Source: Solirubrobacterales bacterium (GTDB lineage: Bacteria; Actinomycetota; Thermoleophilia; Solirubrobacterales; Solirubrobacteraceae). From it: a stretch of DNA of 34,882 nucleotides. Positions 1 to 6,614 of this stretch are shown here, in pieces. Position numbers and translations under genes: made by a program. Location of the stretch: assembly GCA_026392325.1 (NCBI GenBank), contig JAPLCH010000237.1:1-34882 (forward strand), written 5' to 3'. The notes under the pieces were generated by a model that did not search any database, was not told where the DNA came from, and worked only from the letters and a program-made list of their open reading frames with translations. Numbering within the stretch: position 1 is the stretch's first letter; each line of letters starts with the position of its first letter.

Positions 1-200
1 GAGCTGTCTTTGCTGAACAGGCAGGTGGTGACTCAGGGCTGGGGTTTGTAATCCAGCAGGCTCTCCCCCAGCTGTTGACGGCACGAGCCTACGCAGCAGT
101 CGTTGTGCTCTCAGCACTTGCCCTTGCAGCGTTCCTGCTGCTCACAATCGCCCAGAAAAGGCTCATGCCGTGGACCCGGCTGGGAGAATCACAGCGATGA
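1..200 (+). CDS. ABC transporter permease, SsuC/ThiX-like, C-terminal part only
   Basis: The frame starting at base 3 is open from the window edge to a TGA at 198-200. It encodes about 65 residues with a hydrophobic helix (AVVVLSALALAAFLLL) followed by a basic tail with KRLMPW. The GLGFVIQQA segment before it resembles the end of the permease domain in aliphatic sulfonate, nitrate and thiamine-precursor ABC importers, and the LMPW tail is usual in that family. The stop overlaps the ATG of the solute-binding protein (ATGA), so the two are probably translationally coupled. The substrate cannot be told from this fragment, and the rest of the gene and the ATPase lie outside the window. Confidence 0.8.
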   Translation, partial: AVFAEQAGGDSGLGFVIQQALPQLLTARAYAAVVVLSALALAAFLLLTIAQKRLMPWTRLGESQR

Positions 201-994
201 GCATTCGCAGCATCACCTTTACGACTCTTGTCATCGGCACCGCCACCTTCGCCGTTGGCTGCGGAGGCAAGGTTGAATCAACGACAACCAAGACCGACAC
301 AGCCGTGACTGTCGCTCTCCCAGCCCACCCGTCCCCAGCTTCCCTCTGTCTCTACGCGGCCTTGGAGAACGGCGGATATGCAGGTTCAGGACTTGTCGTC
401 ACGCTAAGCCCCCAAGCAAACTCCGCAGCCCCACTCGAGATGCTAGGCAACGGGCGCGCGGACATTGCTGTGACCACACCTCAGACGCTCATCAATCAGC
501 GTGACGGAGGAGCCCCGCTGATCTCCATTGCCGCATTGGCCAGGCAGACACTCAGCTATGGCGCGCTTAAGCCACCTGGCAAGTCCGCTCAGGCCAAGGC
601 TGCCCGACTTCGACATGCCTCAGCGCTTGCCGGCGGACCAAACGCTCCGGCAGTGCTTGTCACATCCCGCGCCAATGTTTCGGACCACGGGGCCATGCTG
701 CGCCGGTTCCTGCAGGCCACGGGAAGAGCCTGCCAACCGGCTGGCAGCGCGGTGGCTGACGGACTCAAGTCTTGGAAGAAGGCGGGCGGCAGAACACGGG
801 CCGGCAAGGAGAAGGCGAGTGCTGCTGCCTTGGCGCCCAACAGTGCGCGGGGCGGAAACCCATGGGGTTGGCAACAACCTTCACAGTGGACTGCACTCGT
901 TACCGCGCTTCAAACCAGCGGCCAGCTTCGGGGCGCGATCGCGCCTGACACAGTCTTCACCAACGAGTTCCTCGCGGGGCAGGGAACTTCCTGA
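197..994 (+). CDS. ABC transporter solute-binding lipoprotein (NMT1/THI5-like), shortened
   Basis: This 265-aa protein has a signal peptide ending in AVGC (Cys22), a weak lipobox, so it is probably a lipid-anchored extracytoplasmic receptor for the upstream permease. The first lobe looks typical: an H-x-x-x-x-x-L-x-x-A-L-E-N-G-x-Y start, GLVVTLSP, then GRADIAVTTPQTL. The C-terminal part (NPWGWQQPSQWTALV... FTNEF) also fits the family. The stretch between, around residues 120-150, seems to lack most of the second lobe; the protein is shorter than the roughly 320-340 aa I expect. ATG 197 is preferred over the upstream ATG at 170 because the latter lies inside the permease gene and would add a non-signal extension. 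GGGAG lies 10 nt upstream. Confidence 0.75.
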   Translation: MSIRSITFTTLVIGTATFAVGCGGKVESTTTKTDTAVTVALPAHPSPASLCLYAALENGGYAGSGLVVTLSPQANSAAPLEMLGNGRADIAVTTPQTLINQRDGGAPLISIAALARQTLSYGALKPPGKSAQAKAARLRHASALAGGPNAPAVLVTSRANVSDHGAMLRRFLQATGRACQPAGSAVADGLKSWKKAGGRTRAGKEKASAAALAPNSARGGNPWGWQQPSQWTALVTALQTSGQLRGAIAPDTVFTNEFLAGQGTS

Positions 995-1004
995 CCTGAA
1001 GGAC

Positions 1005-1023
1005 TCCCAGCCCTCGGCTGGGA
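1005..1023. terminator. Bidirectional terminator hairpin between convergent genes
   Basis: A perfect 8-bp inverted repeat, TCCCAGCC / GGCTGGGA, with a 3-nt loop lies between the solute-binding protein stop (994) and the stop of the minus-strand gene (1030). There is no clear T-tract on either side, so it could act with Rho or only stabilise 3' ends. Confidence 0.5.
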
Positions 1024-1029
1024 CAGACC

Positions 1030-1323
1030 TCAGCGCTCAGCGAGCCTGTGAATGTCGATCAGAATGCTGGTGGTTGACTCGATGGCGGGCAGGCGGTCGG
1101 CCTTGCGCCTTCCATTCAGTCGACGCTGGGGACTGTGGCTGTTGACTCGGGCGACTGCGGCTGCTGTCAGTGCGCCGGCGGCAGCTCCCACAGTTGCCAC
1201 TGCTGCTGCTTTGGCCACTGGAGCAAGCGAATGGGCACGCTGAACTACAGCAGCCCTGCGGCTTGTGATCTCGACCAGCTCGCCCTCAAGCAGCTCGTCA
1301 TCCCTGTGGTCGAAGGAATCCAT
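1030..1323 (-). CDS. Small Ala-rich hypothetical protein
   Basis: This 97-aa protein is not recognised. It has an acidic N-terminus (MDSFDHRDDELLEGELVE), a central Ala/Val-rich hydrophobic stretch at about residues 36-61 that could be one membrane helix or a low-complexity helix, and a basic tail. It lies 51 nt downstream of the GNAT gene on the same strand, with a hairpin between them. Codon usage matches its neighbours. I see no strong ribosome site. It could be a membrane-anchored small protein, or chance; I favour a real gene because the acidic start, hydrophobic core and basic tail form a plausible protein and the hairpin sits right after its stop. Confidence 0.5.
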   Translation of the reverse strand: MDSFDHRDDELLEGELVEITSRRAAVVQRAHSLAPVAKAAAVATVGAAAGALTAAAVARVNSHSPQRRLNGRRKADRLPAIESTTSILIDIHRLAER

Positions 1324-1337
1324 CAGGCGTGATCATG

Positions 1338-1354
1338 CCGACCGGTGCGGTCGG
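1338..1354 (-). terminator. Hairpin after the GNAT gene
   Basis: CCGACCG / CGGTCGG forms a 7-bp stem with a GTG loop, 21 nt downstream of the GNAT stop codon. No T-tract follows, so termination strength is uncertain; it may be an attenuator before the small gene at 1323. Confidence 0.35.
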
Positions 1355-1374
1355 AGTGATTGAACTTCCCTGCG

Positions 1375-2451
1375 CTACGCCCCAAAAGGCTGCGGGCGCT
1401 CAGGTACTGCGTCAGGCTCCAGCAAGATCTCGTAAACGCGATATGAACGGGTGACCTCGCCGCCCATTCCCTCCATCGCCCGGTTCATGGGAATGTTGGT
1501 CTCAAGGATCCAGCCAGTCTCGCCCTCCGCCTGTGGCGTTCTGGCGGCTGCGTCGTAGTGCAACGCGTACATCTTGGCCGCGACGCCCGCGTGTTGGAAT
1601 TCCTTGCGTACTCCGAGAGCAAAGACGCGAACGCGGTCAATCTTACGCTTGTACCAAAGGGCTTTGGCCCAACCGAATGGCAAGAGCCGCCCGTTGAGTC
1701 GAGCAAATACTTGGTTCCAGTCAGGCAGCGTCAGCGAAGCACCGACTATCTCCCCGTCCTTCTCTGCGATGTAGGCCCAGTTCTTGTCAAGAACAGGCTT
1801 CAGGCTCTTTGCCATGTGCTGCGCTTGGTCCATCTCGATCGGGACGAACGCCCAGTTGCGCTTCCATGCCTCGTTGTAGAGCTCGACAAACGCGGGAATC
1901 TCAACCTTGAGGTTGCGAGGGTTCATTGGCCGCACCGTGATTCCGTGTTTGGACTCAACCTCGTCGGCGACTTGGAAGATCGATGGGTGGACTGCACTCC
2001 TGTCCTTCACGTGGAGACTCCACATGTTCAGGTCGATCACCTTATCCAGGCCGGATCCCTCAAGCAAGGCTGGGTAGTACGGCATCGTCCAATCGGTAAG
2101 TACCGATGGCGCGAGGTCAAACCCGCTTACAAGCACACCGCATTCCTCATTCGTGGTGAAGCTCATTGGGCCGGTCGCGCGGTCACAGCCTCGAGCTGTG
2201 AGCCACTCGCTCGCAGCCTTGATAAGGGCATCCGAGGCTTCCTGGTCGTCCTCGCACTCATAGAAGCCGAACAGGCCCCAGCGATTGTTCTGAAACTCGT
2301 TGAGCTTGTGGTCTACGTGAGCGCAGAGCCGACCGACAACGCGGCCATCACGCCGGGCAAGGAAGTACTCGATCTCAGCATGGTTGAAAAATGGGTTCTT
2401 CTTGCGGTCCAGAACCTGCTTGCGCTCAAACCGGAGCGGAGGAACCCACAT
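1375..2451 (-). CDS. GNAT-fold N-acyltransferase family protein, candidate bacterial ceramide synthase
   Basis: A protein of at least 358 aa. The N-terminal WVPPLRFERKQVLDRKKNPFF block and the following LARRDGRVVGRLCAHVD belong to a family of roughly 380-aa cytosolic GNAT-like proteins. A second acetyl-CoA-fold half lies near residues 220-310, with GEIVGASLTLPDW and VRVFALGVRKEFQHAGVAAKMY (the pyrophosphate-binding loop region). It is divergent from an SPT-like gene starting at 2543. Bacterial ceramide synthases have been described in this broad fold near SPT genes, so N-acylation of a sphingoid base is a reasonable inference but not shown. The start is unresolved: the conserved LPYRLYRNEP block lies just upstream of ATG 2451 in frame, with no ATG, GTG or TTG before the TAG at 2530-2532. 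Either an indel is present or a CTG start is used. Confidence 0.75.
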   Translation of the reverse strand: MWVPPLRFERKQVLDRKKNPFFNHAEIEYFLARRDGRVVGRLCAHVDHKLNEFQNNRWGLFGFYECEDDQEASDALIKAASEWLTARGCDRATGPMSFTTNEECGVLVSGFDLAPSVLTDWTMPYYPALLEGSGLDKVIDLNMWSLHVKDRSAVHPSIFQVADEVESKHGITVRPMNPRNLKVEIPAFVELYNEAWKRNWAFVPIEMDQAQHMAKSLKPVLDKNWAYIAEKDGEIVGASLTLPDWNQVFARLNGRLLPFGWAKALWYKRKIDRVRVFALGVRKEFQHAGVAAKMYALHYDAAARTPQAEGETGWILETNIPMNRAMEGMGGEVTRSYRVYEILLEPDAVPERPQPFGA

Positions 2452-2542
2452 TGGCTCGTTACGATAAAGCCGATATGGCAGCCCAACACACTCCTTGCTG
2501 GGCTGATCTCGACCGACACAGAAGGCACCCTACATCCCGACC

Positions 2543-3787
2543 ATGCCGACTCCCCCTGACGTATTTGCGAAAGTCCGCGGCCATGACCGTGAGGAACAGC
2601 TGCGCGCTGCTCGGGAAGCGGACATCCTTCCTTACTTCAGGCTGGTTGAGTCACCCGCAGCACCAATAGTTGAGATGGAAGGCCAAGAGCGTGTGATGCT
2701 CGGTTCCAACAACTACCTCGGCCTCACCGGGGATCCGCGGGTCATTGAGGGAGCACGCTCCGCCCTGGAGACATACGGGACCGGACTGACGGGCTCCCGG
2801 CTCCTCAATGGGACAACACCACTTCATGTTGAGCTTGAGGAGCATCTTGCCCGCTGGATGGGCACGGAGGACGCAATCGTCTTCACGACAGGGCATCAGG
2901 CAAACATGGGCGCCCTGGGGACGCTTCTTGGAGTTGGAGATACCGTTGTCGTGGATTCAGCCGCCCACGCATCCATTCTCGACGGAATCATCCTGTCGAA
3001 GGCGAAGATGCGCCCATTCCGCCACAACCAGCTCGACAAGCTCGAGCGGCAGCTGCAGCGCGCCTCAGACGACGGTGGAGGCGTTCTGGTGGTCGCTGAG
3101 GGCCTTTACTCGATGGAAGGTGACGTTGGGCCACTTCAGGGCATTGCGGAGCTCACAAAGCGTTATGGCGCTCGACTGATGATTGATGAGGCTCACAGCG
3201 TCGGCGTGCTCGGGGCTCGCGGCACGGGCGCAGCGGAACTCTTTGGAATTGAGGATCAGACGGACCTGAGGATGGGAACGTTCTCCAAGTCCTTCGCTTC
3301 GTGTGGTGGGTTCATCGCCGGCAGCGCCGAGGTAGTCGACTACCTGCGCGTCTCAAGCCGCTCATACATCTTCACTGCCTCCGGAGTCCCAGCAGCAGTC
3401 GGGGCAACCCACGCAGCTTTGAAGATCATCGATTCGGATGAGGGGAAAGAACTGTTCGCTCTGCTCCTCGCAAATGCAGCACGGCTTGCCGACGGATTGA
3501 CGGCGCTCGGATTCCGAGTGATTCAAAGTGAGGGTGGGATTGTGACCCCCGTTGTCCCAGTTCTTGTCGAGGACGACTGGAAGGCAGTCCTGCTCTGGAA
3601 AGCGCTCTATGACGCTGGAGTATTCGTCAATGTTGCAATTCACCCGGCCGTCCAGCCTGGAGGGGCATTACTTCGCACCAGCGTGATGGCGACTCATGAT
3701 GAGGAAACGATTGACCGCGCTCTTGGCGCGTTCGCTTCCGTCAAGGCGAGTTTCGAGGCCGAGCACGGCCCGCTGCCCGCTGCCTGA
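2543..3787 (+). CDS. Alpha-oxoamine synthase, probable serine palmitoyltransferase
   Basis: A 414-aa PLP enzyme of aminotransferase class II (family of SPT, AONS, KBL and ALAS), about the usual length. These cytosolic enzymes condense an amino acid with an acyl-CoA or acyl-ACP and release CO2. Visible landmarks are LGSNNYLGL (53-61), GSRLLNGT (84-91), the PLP-stacking His142 (AAHASILDG), DEAHSVG with Asp215 and His218, and the Schiff-base Lys249 in GTFSKSFASCGGF. The LNGT block, the GTFSKS...GGF block and the later YIFTAS are closer to SPT than to biotin-pathway AONS (usually ...SGN and LGKAFG). This and the divergent GNAT neighbour favour SPT; KBL or AONS remain possible. No acyl-carrier protein gene is seen nearby. 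No Shine-Dalgarno precedes ATG 2543, so a leaderless start is possible. Confidence 0.8.
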   Translation: MPTPPDVFAKVRGHDREEQLRAAREADILPYFRLVESPAAPIVEMEGQERVMLGSNNYLGLTGDPRVIEGARSALETYGTGLTGSRLLNGTTPLHVELEEHLARWMGTEDAIVFTTGHQANMGALGTLLGVGDTVVVDSAAHASILDGIILSKAKMRPFRHNQLDKLERQLQRASDDGGGVLVVAEGLYSMEGDVGPLQGIAELTKRYGARLMIDEAHSVGVLGARGTGAAELFGIEDQTDLRMGTFSKSFASCGGFIAGSAEVVDYLRVSSRSYIFTASGVPAAVGATHAALKIIDSDEGKELFALLLANAARLADGLTALGFRVIQSEGGIVTPVVPVLVEDDWKAVLLWKALYDAGVFVNVAIHPAVQPGGALLRTSVMATHDEETIDRALGAFASVKASFEAEHGPLPAA

Positions 3788-3994
3788 GCTTCGGCCTTTC
3801 CGCAAACCTTCGATTTTGAGCGGCGCTTCGGCACGGAATACCCGCTAAGAGCGCATCTTCTTCCGTCGCGGGCCTTGCGCGATCTGTTTGCTTTGAATAC
3901 GTTCACCTTCTGCCCACGGATCGGCCGGAGGACCGGATTCGAAGCAGACAATTCAGCAGTACAGCGCACGGACGCCCCCACCATCCGCTGCTTT

Positions 3995-4016
3995 GGCAAA
4001 CCCAATTTGGGTTGCC
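3995..4016 (+). promoter_or_regulatory. Dyad upstream of the mIHF-like gene
   Basis: GGCAA(A)CCCA / TGGGTTGCC form a near-perfect inverted repeat around an ATT centre, ending 35 nt before the ATG at 4052. One A is bulged. It could be an operator (autoregulation is common for nucleoid proteins) or a 5'-UTR hairpin. The rest of 3788-4051 shows no gene or strong promoter that I can identify. Confidence 0.4.
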
Positions 4017-4051
4017 TGCACCATCCAAAGACCACCCTGAGGAGACCAAAG

Positions 4052-4399
4052 ATGACGCAGAAGACAGCCACGGCAACCACCCCCGAGCCACAGCACCTAG
4101 TGGCCCTTGCACGAGCCAACAGTGTTCGTCTTGCCCGAGCCGCATTGAAGAGAGAAATTGCAGCAGGAGAAACGCTTGTCGGACAGGTCCTGCTTGACGG
4201 ACCATGGGAAGTTGAAAGCATGACCGTCGCCGACCTTCTGGCCTGCCAGCGTCGTTGGGGCGTCACCCGATGCCGCAGGTTCCTTGCGAAGTCACGGATT
4301 TCCGAAACCCGCACAGTCGGAACTTTGACTCAGCGTCAACGTGGCGAGCTTTCAGACCGCCTGTTCGCGGAGCCCAGCCTCAGCGCTGTTGGTTCCTGA
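4052..4399 (+). CDS. mihF: Actinobacterial integration host factor (mIHF)-like DNA-binding protein
   Basis: A 115-aa basic protein. The N-terminal helix ALARANSVRLARAALKREIAAGE and the C-terminal helix-two-turn-helix region (WGVTRCRRFLAK... TRTVGTLTQRQRGEL) match the layout of mIHF/sIHF: a long helix, a short linker, then an S13-like H2TH with the (R)RVGxLTxxQR pattern. Such proteins bind and bend DNA and shape the nucleoid. ATG 4052 is chosen because GAGGAG lies 7-8 nt upstream and the family N-terminus starts here; an earlier in-frame start at 3875 would add an unrelated leader. It sits alone, not next to gmk or pyrF as the housekeeping copy usually does, so it may be a paralogue. Its last 20 bp overlap the convergent gene at 4380. 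Confidence 0.75.
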   Translation: MTQKTATATTPEPQHLVALARANSVRLARAALKREIAAGETLVGQVLLDGPWEVESMTVADLLACQRRWGVTRCRRFLAKSRISETRTVGTLTQRQRGELSDRLFAEPSLSAVGS

Positions 4400-4850
4400 G
4401 CTCGCGCTCAGCTTTTCGCTTCACAAAATCAGACCTGATCGGCAGGAAACAGGCGATCAGGACGCCGACCGCGGCGACAGGCATCACGGCGCTGGGCACG
4501 TGAGCGAGCGCAAGCAGTCCAACTGCGACCGCAGCGGGAAGTCCTGCAAGTACCGCGGCATGCGACCGATAGCCTGATCGGTGCTCCCTCAGAGCCTGTT
4601 CAAAGCCTGCCGCCGATCCGAGCAACAGCCCAGTGACGAGAACTGTGGTGCCAGTCTTCCCCCCGGCGACGAATCCGCCAACGGCTAGAACCAACGCGAC
4701 CACAACAGCAATCTCGCTTAGTGGAAATGGCGCCCAAGGTGGCTTCGGCGGAGCGTCCTTCTCAGCCACCTCAACAGGTTCGTGGCTAATCAGCCCAGTT
4801 GGTGCTGCGGTTGGCGCGCCACCAACCCGACGCCGAGAGCGCTTTCCCAA
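4380..4850 (-). CDS. Small multi-pass membrane protein, hypothetical
   Basis: This 156-aa protein is not recognised. It has a basic start (MGKRSRRR), a Pro-rich cytosolic stretch to about residue 42, then about four hydrophobic segments: LSEIAVVVALVLAVGGFVAG, TTVLVTGLLLGSAAGF, HAAVLAGLPAAVAVGLLALA and AVMPVAAVGVLIACFLP. It ends in a basic tail. It starts 10 nt after the stop of the 170-aa gene, so it is probably the last gene of the long minus-strand unit that begins with the Mce genes. Its 3' end overlaps the mIHF-like gene. A role in the envelope is possible but unproven. Confidence 0.65.
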   Translation of the reverse strand: MGKRSRRRVGGAPTAAPTGLISHEPVEVAEKDAPPKPPWAPFPLSEIAVVVALVLAVGGFVAGGKTGTTVLVTGLLLGSAAGFEQALREHRSGYRSHAAVLAGLPAAVAVGLLALAHVPSAVMPVAAVGVLIACFLPIRSDFVKRKAERELRNQQR

Positions 4851-4860
4851 GGTCAGTCCC

Positions 4861-5373
4861 TCACAGGACTGTCAGAGCGCGGCGCTTGCCGCTGTCGCAA
4901 ATTAGGGGACACCCTGAGGAGATCTTCACATGCCACCAACCCGCCAGCATTCCGATCAACCCCAAACGCGGGCGAACATGCCAGTGGCCGCAACCAGGAA
5001 GGCCCAGGTCGTCGCGTGATACCCGCAGCCATCTGTAGCTCTTTGGGTCGGAGAGCATCAGCTCAATCTGCACTCTGGCGTCGTCTTGCCGTGACCGAAC
5101 GGTGGTCAGCTGCGCTCGGGCATCCTCCAACCGGAGGGCAAGTGCATCCCGTCGGGATTCGAGCTGCCCAAGTGACATCAGCCGGGGTGGTCCCGGCTGA
5201 AGGGGCGCCAGGTCAAGTGCAAGCGGATGGGCCTCAGCCACAAGTCCGACAGTTGCCGCCTCAATCCGCGCAATCTGAGCTTTCAAAGCATCCCGCGCTC
5301 CGGCATGCAGAATCGCATCCTCAACCAGTGCCGGTGATGGACTGCGGTGGGTGGCTGCAAAGGTCGTGCTCAC
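4861..5373 (-). CDS. Conserved hypothetical protein with WHVRPRLGLIGM core
   Basis: A 170-aa protein. The N-terminal two thirds are helical with heptad-like leucines (ALKAQIARIEAATVGLVAE and RRDALALRLEDARAQL), suggesting a coiled coil. The C-terminal region holds DLGLPGCGHWHVRPRLGLIGM, then GWWHVKISSGCP, with paired Cys and His that could bind a metal or form disulfides. I recall similar domains from Thermoleophilia hypothetical proteins. No function is known to me. It follows the B3/B4 gene after 51 nt and precedes the membrane-protein gene by 10 nt, so it is likely co-transcribed with both. Confidence 0.65.
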   Translation of the reverse strand: MSTTFAATHRSPSPALVEDAILHAGARDALKAQIARIEAATVGLVAEAHPLALDLAPLQPGPPRLMSLGQLESRRDALALRLEDARAQLTTVRSRQDDARVQIELMLSDPKSYRWLRVSRDDLGLPGCGHWHVRPRLGLIGMLAGWWHVKISSGCPLICDSGKRRALTVL

Positions 5374-5424
5374 AACACTTTCAGCGTACCAGCGAGTTCA
5401 GCCCCCAGAGCCGGGAGTTCCGAC

Positions 5425-6030
5425 TCAGGTGGTGACACAGAGGTCGATTGCCCGTTCAAGCGCCAGCTCAACAATCTCTGCGACAACGCCCGGCGCGAGC
5501 AGCGACACCAAGCACATCTGCTCCGACTTGCGGGTGACTTCAAACTCGGAATTTGGTTCCCCGAAAAGAGTTGCCATTCGCAGGTCGCCATAACGAAGCT
5601 CAACCACGCCGGTGTTCGGGTCTGACCAAAGTGAAACACGAAGCTCTGAGGGTTCTTTGGGAACCCCGAACGCCCAGATGGGAATTCCTGTCTCAAGCGT
5701 CGCGAGGGTGATCGCGTCCGAGGGGATGCCCGAGGGCCGGAACCCTCCCTCCAGCAGACGCCTCCTGATGACATCCTCAGCTGTCCCTTCCCCCACGGAG
5801 GGATCCATGCCAAGTTGGGCTCGTAAGGCCCTGTAGAGAGCTGCAACCGGCTCTGCTGCAACCCGGACAGCCTGGGCACCTGTAATGCGATCCGCTGCAA
5901 GGTCAAGCTCCTGGCTGAGCCCAGCGGGAGTCTTGCTTGGCCCACCCGCTACGAAGCAGAACCGGACCCCCATTCCAGGGAACTCAGACTCGACTTCCGG
6001 GGAGACAGCTCCGACAAGAATCCCACTCAT
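5425..6030 (-). CDS. B3/B4 tRNA-binding-domain protein
   Basis: A 201-aa protein built mainly of the B3/B4 fold known from the beta subunit of phenylalanyl-tRNA synthetase, where it forms the editing site. Visible features are VAALYRALRAQLGMDPS (about 60-76), the RRRLLEGG block, and the later strands LRVSLWSDPNTGVVELRYGD and TLFGEP. Free-standing members of this family are cytosolic and are proposed to act on misacylated tRNA or small amino-acid-like substrates, without firm assignments. Its ATG overlaps the stop of the redoxin gene (ATGA), so translation is coupled to it. Coupling to an Mce/MMPL operon has no obvious rationale. Confidence 0.7.
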   Translation of the reverse strand: MSGILVGAVSPEVESEFPGMGVRFCFVAGGPSKTPAGLSQELDLAADRITGAQAVRVAAEPVAALYRALRAQLGMDPSVGEGTAEDVIRRRLLEGGFRPSGIPSDAITLATLETGIPIWAFGVPKEPSELRVSLWSDPNTGVVELRYGDLRMATLFGEPNSEFEVTRKSEQMCLVSLLAPGVVAEIVELALERAIDLCVTT

Positions 6031-6614
6031 CTGGTCGGCCGATCAAGCAGTGCATTGACATTTTTGACAAGCCAACCGGGCCTGTCAACCGATGATCCAA
6101 TCAATGTCCCGCGAACCTGGCCGCCGCGCGCTCCAACCACCACAGTCGGGCAGACCGCAATCCCATAACGGGTGGCAAGCGCACCATCTCTATCCCAGAT
6201 ACTCGTCACATCAGGGACACGCAGAGCCAGCCGGGCCAGCTCGCGGCGACCTCCGCGCAAGCCAACGAGCACAACGGTAGACCCGGGAAGGCGCTGTCGC
6301 AGGACAGACAACGACCCGGCAATCGCCGAGCACTGCTTGTCGGAAACTGTCACGAAGGCCAATACCAGCGGGCCCTTCTTCAACGGGGCACATGAGGTGA
6401 AAGCCCCCAAGATCTGAACACTGCAAGCGCTTGGGGAAAGGTTGACATCCCCATTGAGAGCAGAGAGCGCCAGTGGAGCAGCAAATGGGGGCATCTGCGA
6501 TCCAACCTCGGGGCCCTTGGCTCCAGTGCCCTTGTGTCCGGTCGTCACATAGAAGCCGATCACGAACAGGGCTCCAAGACCAACGACTCCAGCAAGGAGG
6601 GGCCCGCGCCTCAC
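6027..6614 (-). CDS. Membrane-anchored thioredoxin-fold (redoxin) protein
   Basis: A 195-aa protein with an N-terminal membrane anchor or signal (GVVGLGALFVIGFYVTT). A thioredoxin-like domain at about 75-190 faces outside. It shows the core strand GPLVLAFVTVS, then DKQCSAIAGSLSVLRQR, a second strand STVVLVGL, and the cis-proline loop AVCPTVVVGARGG. Instead of CxxC there is a single Cys in DKQC plus a Cys directly before the cis-Pro. It therefore resembles peroxiredoxin or TlpA-like scaffolds more than a disulfide reductase, or may be non-catalytic. It overlaps MMPL upstream and the B3/B4 gene downstream by 4 nt each. Confidence 0.65.
   Translation of the reverse strand: MRRGPLLAGVVGLGALFVIGFYVTTGHKGTGAKGPEVGSQMPPFAAPLALSALNGDVNLSPSACSVQILGAFTSCAPLKKGPLVLAFVTVSDKQCSAIAGSLSVLRQRLPGSTVVLVGLRGGRRELARLALRVPDVTSIWDRDGALATRYGIAVCPTVVVGARGGQVRGTLIGSSVDRPGWLVKNVNALLDRPTR

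Noticed and set aside
1558..2559. 333-codon plus-strand open frame lying antisense to the GNAT gene
   Set aside because: It is long but has no recognisable motif, and it lies across the minus-strand frame, which shows clear family blocks. The opening is a by-product of codon bias in GC-rich DNA.
3694..4314. 206-codon minus-strand frame over the 3' end of the SPT-like gene and the mIHF-like gene
   Set aside because: No motif, and it is antisense to two supported genes.
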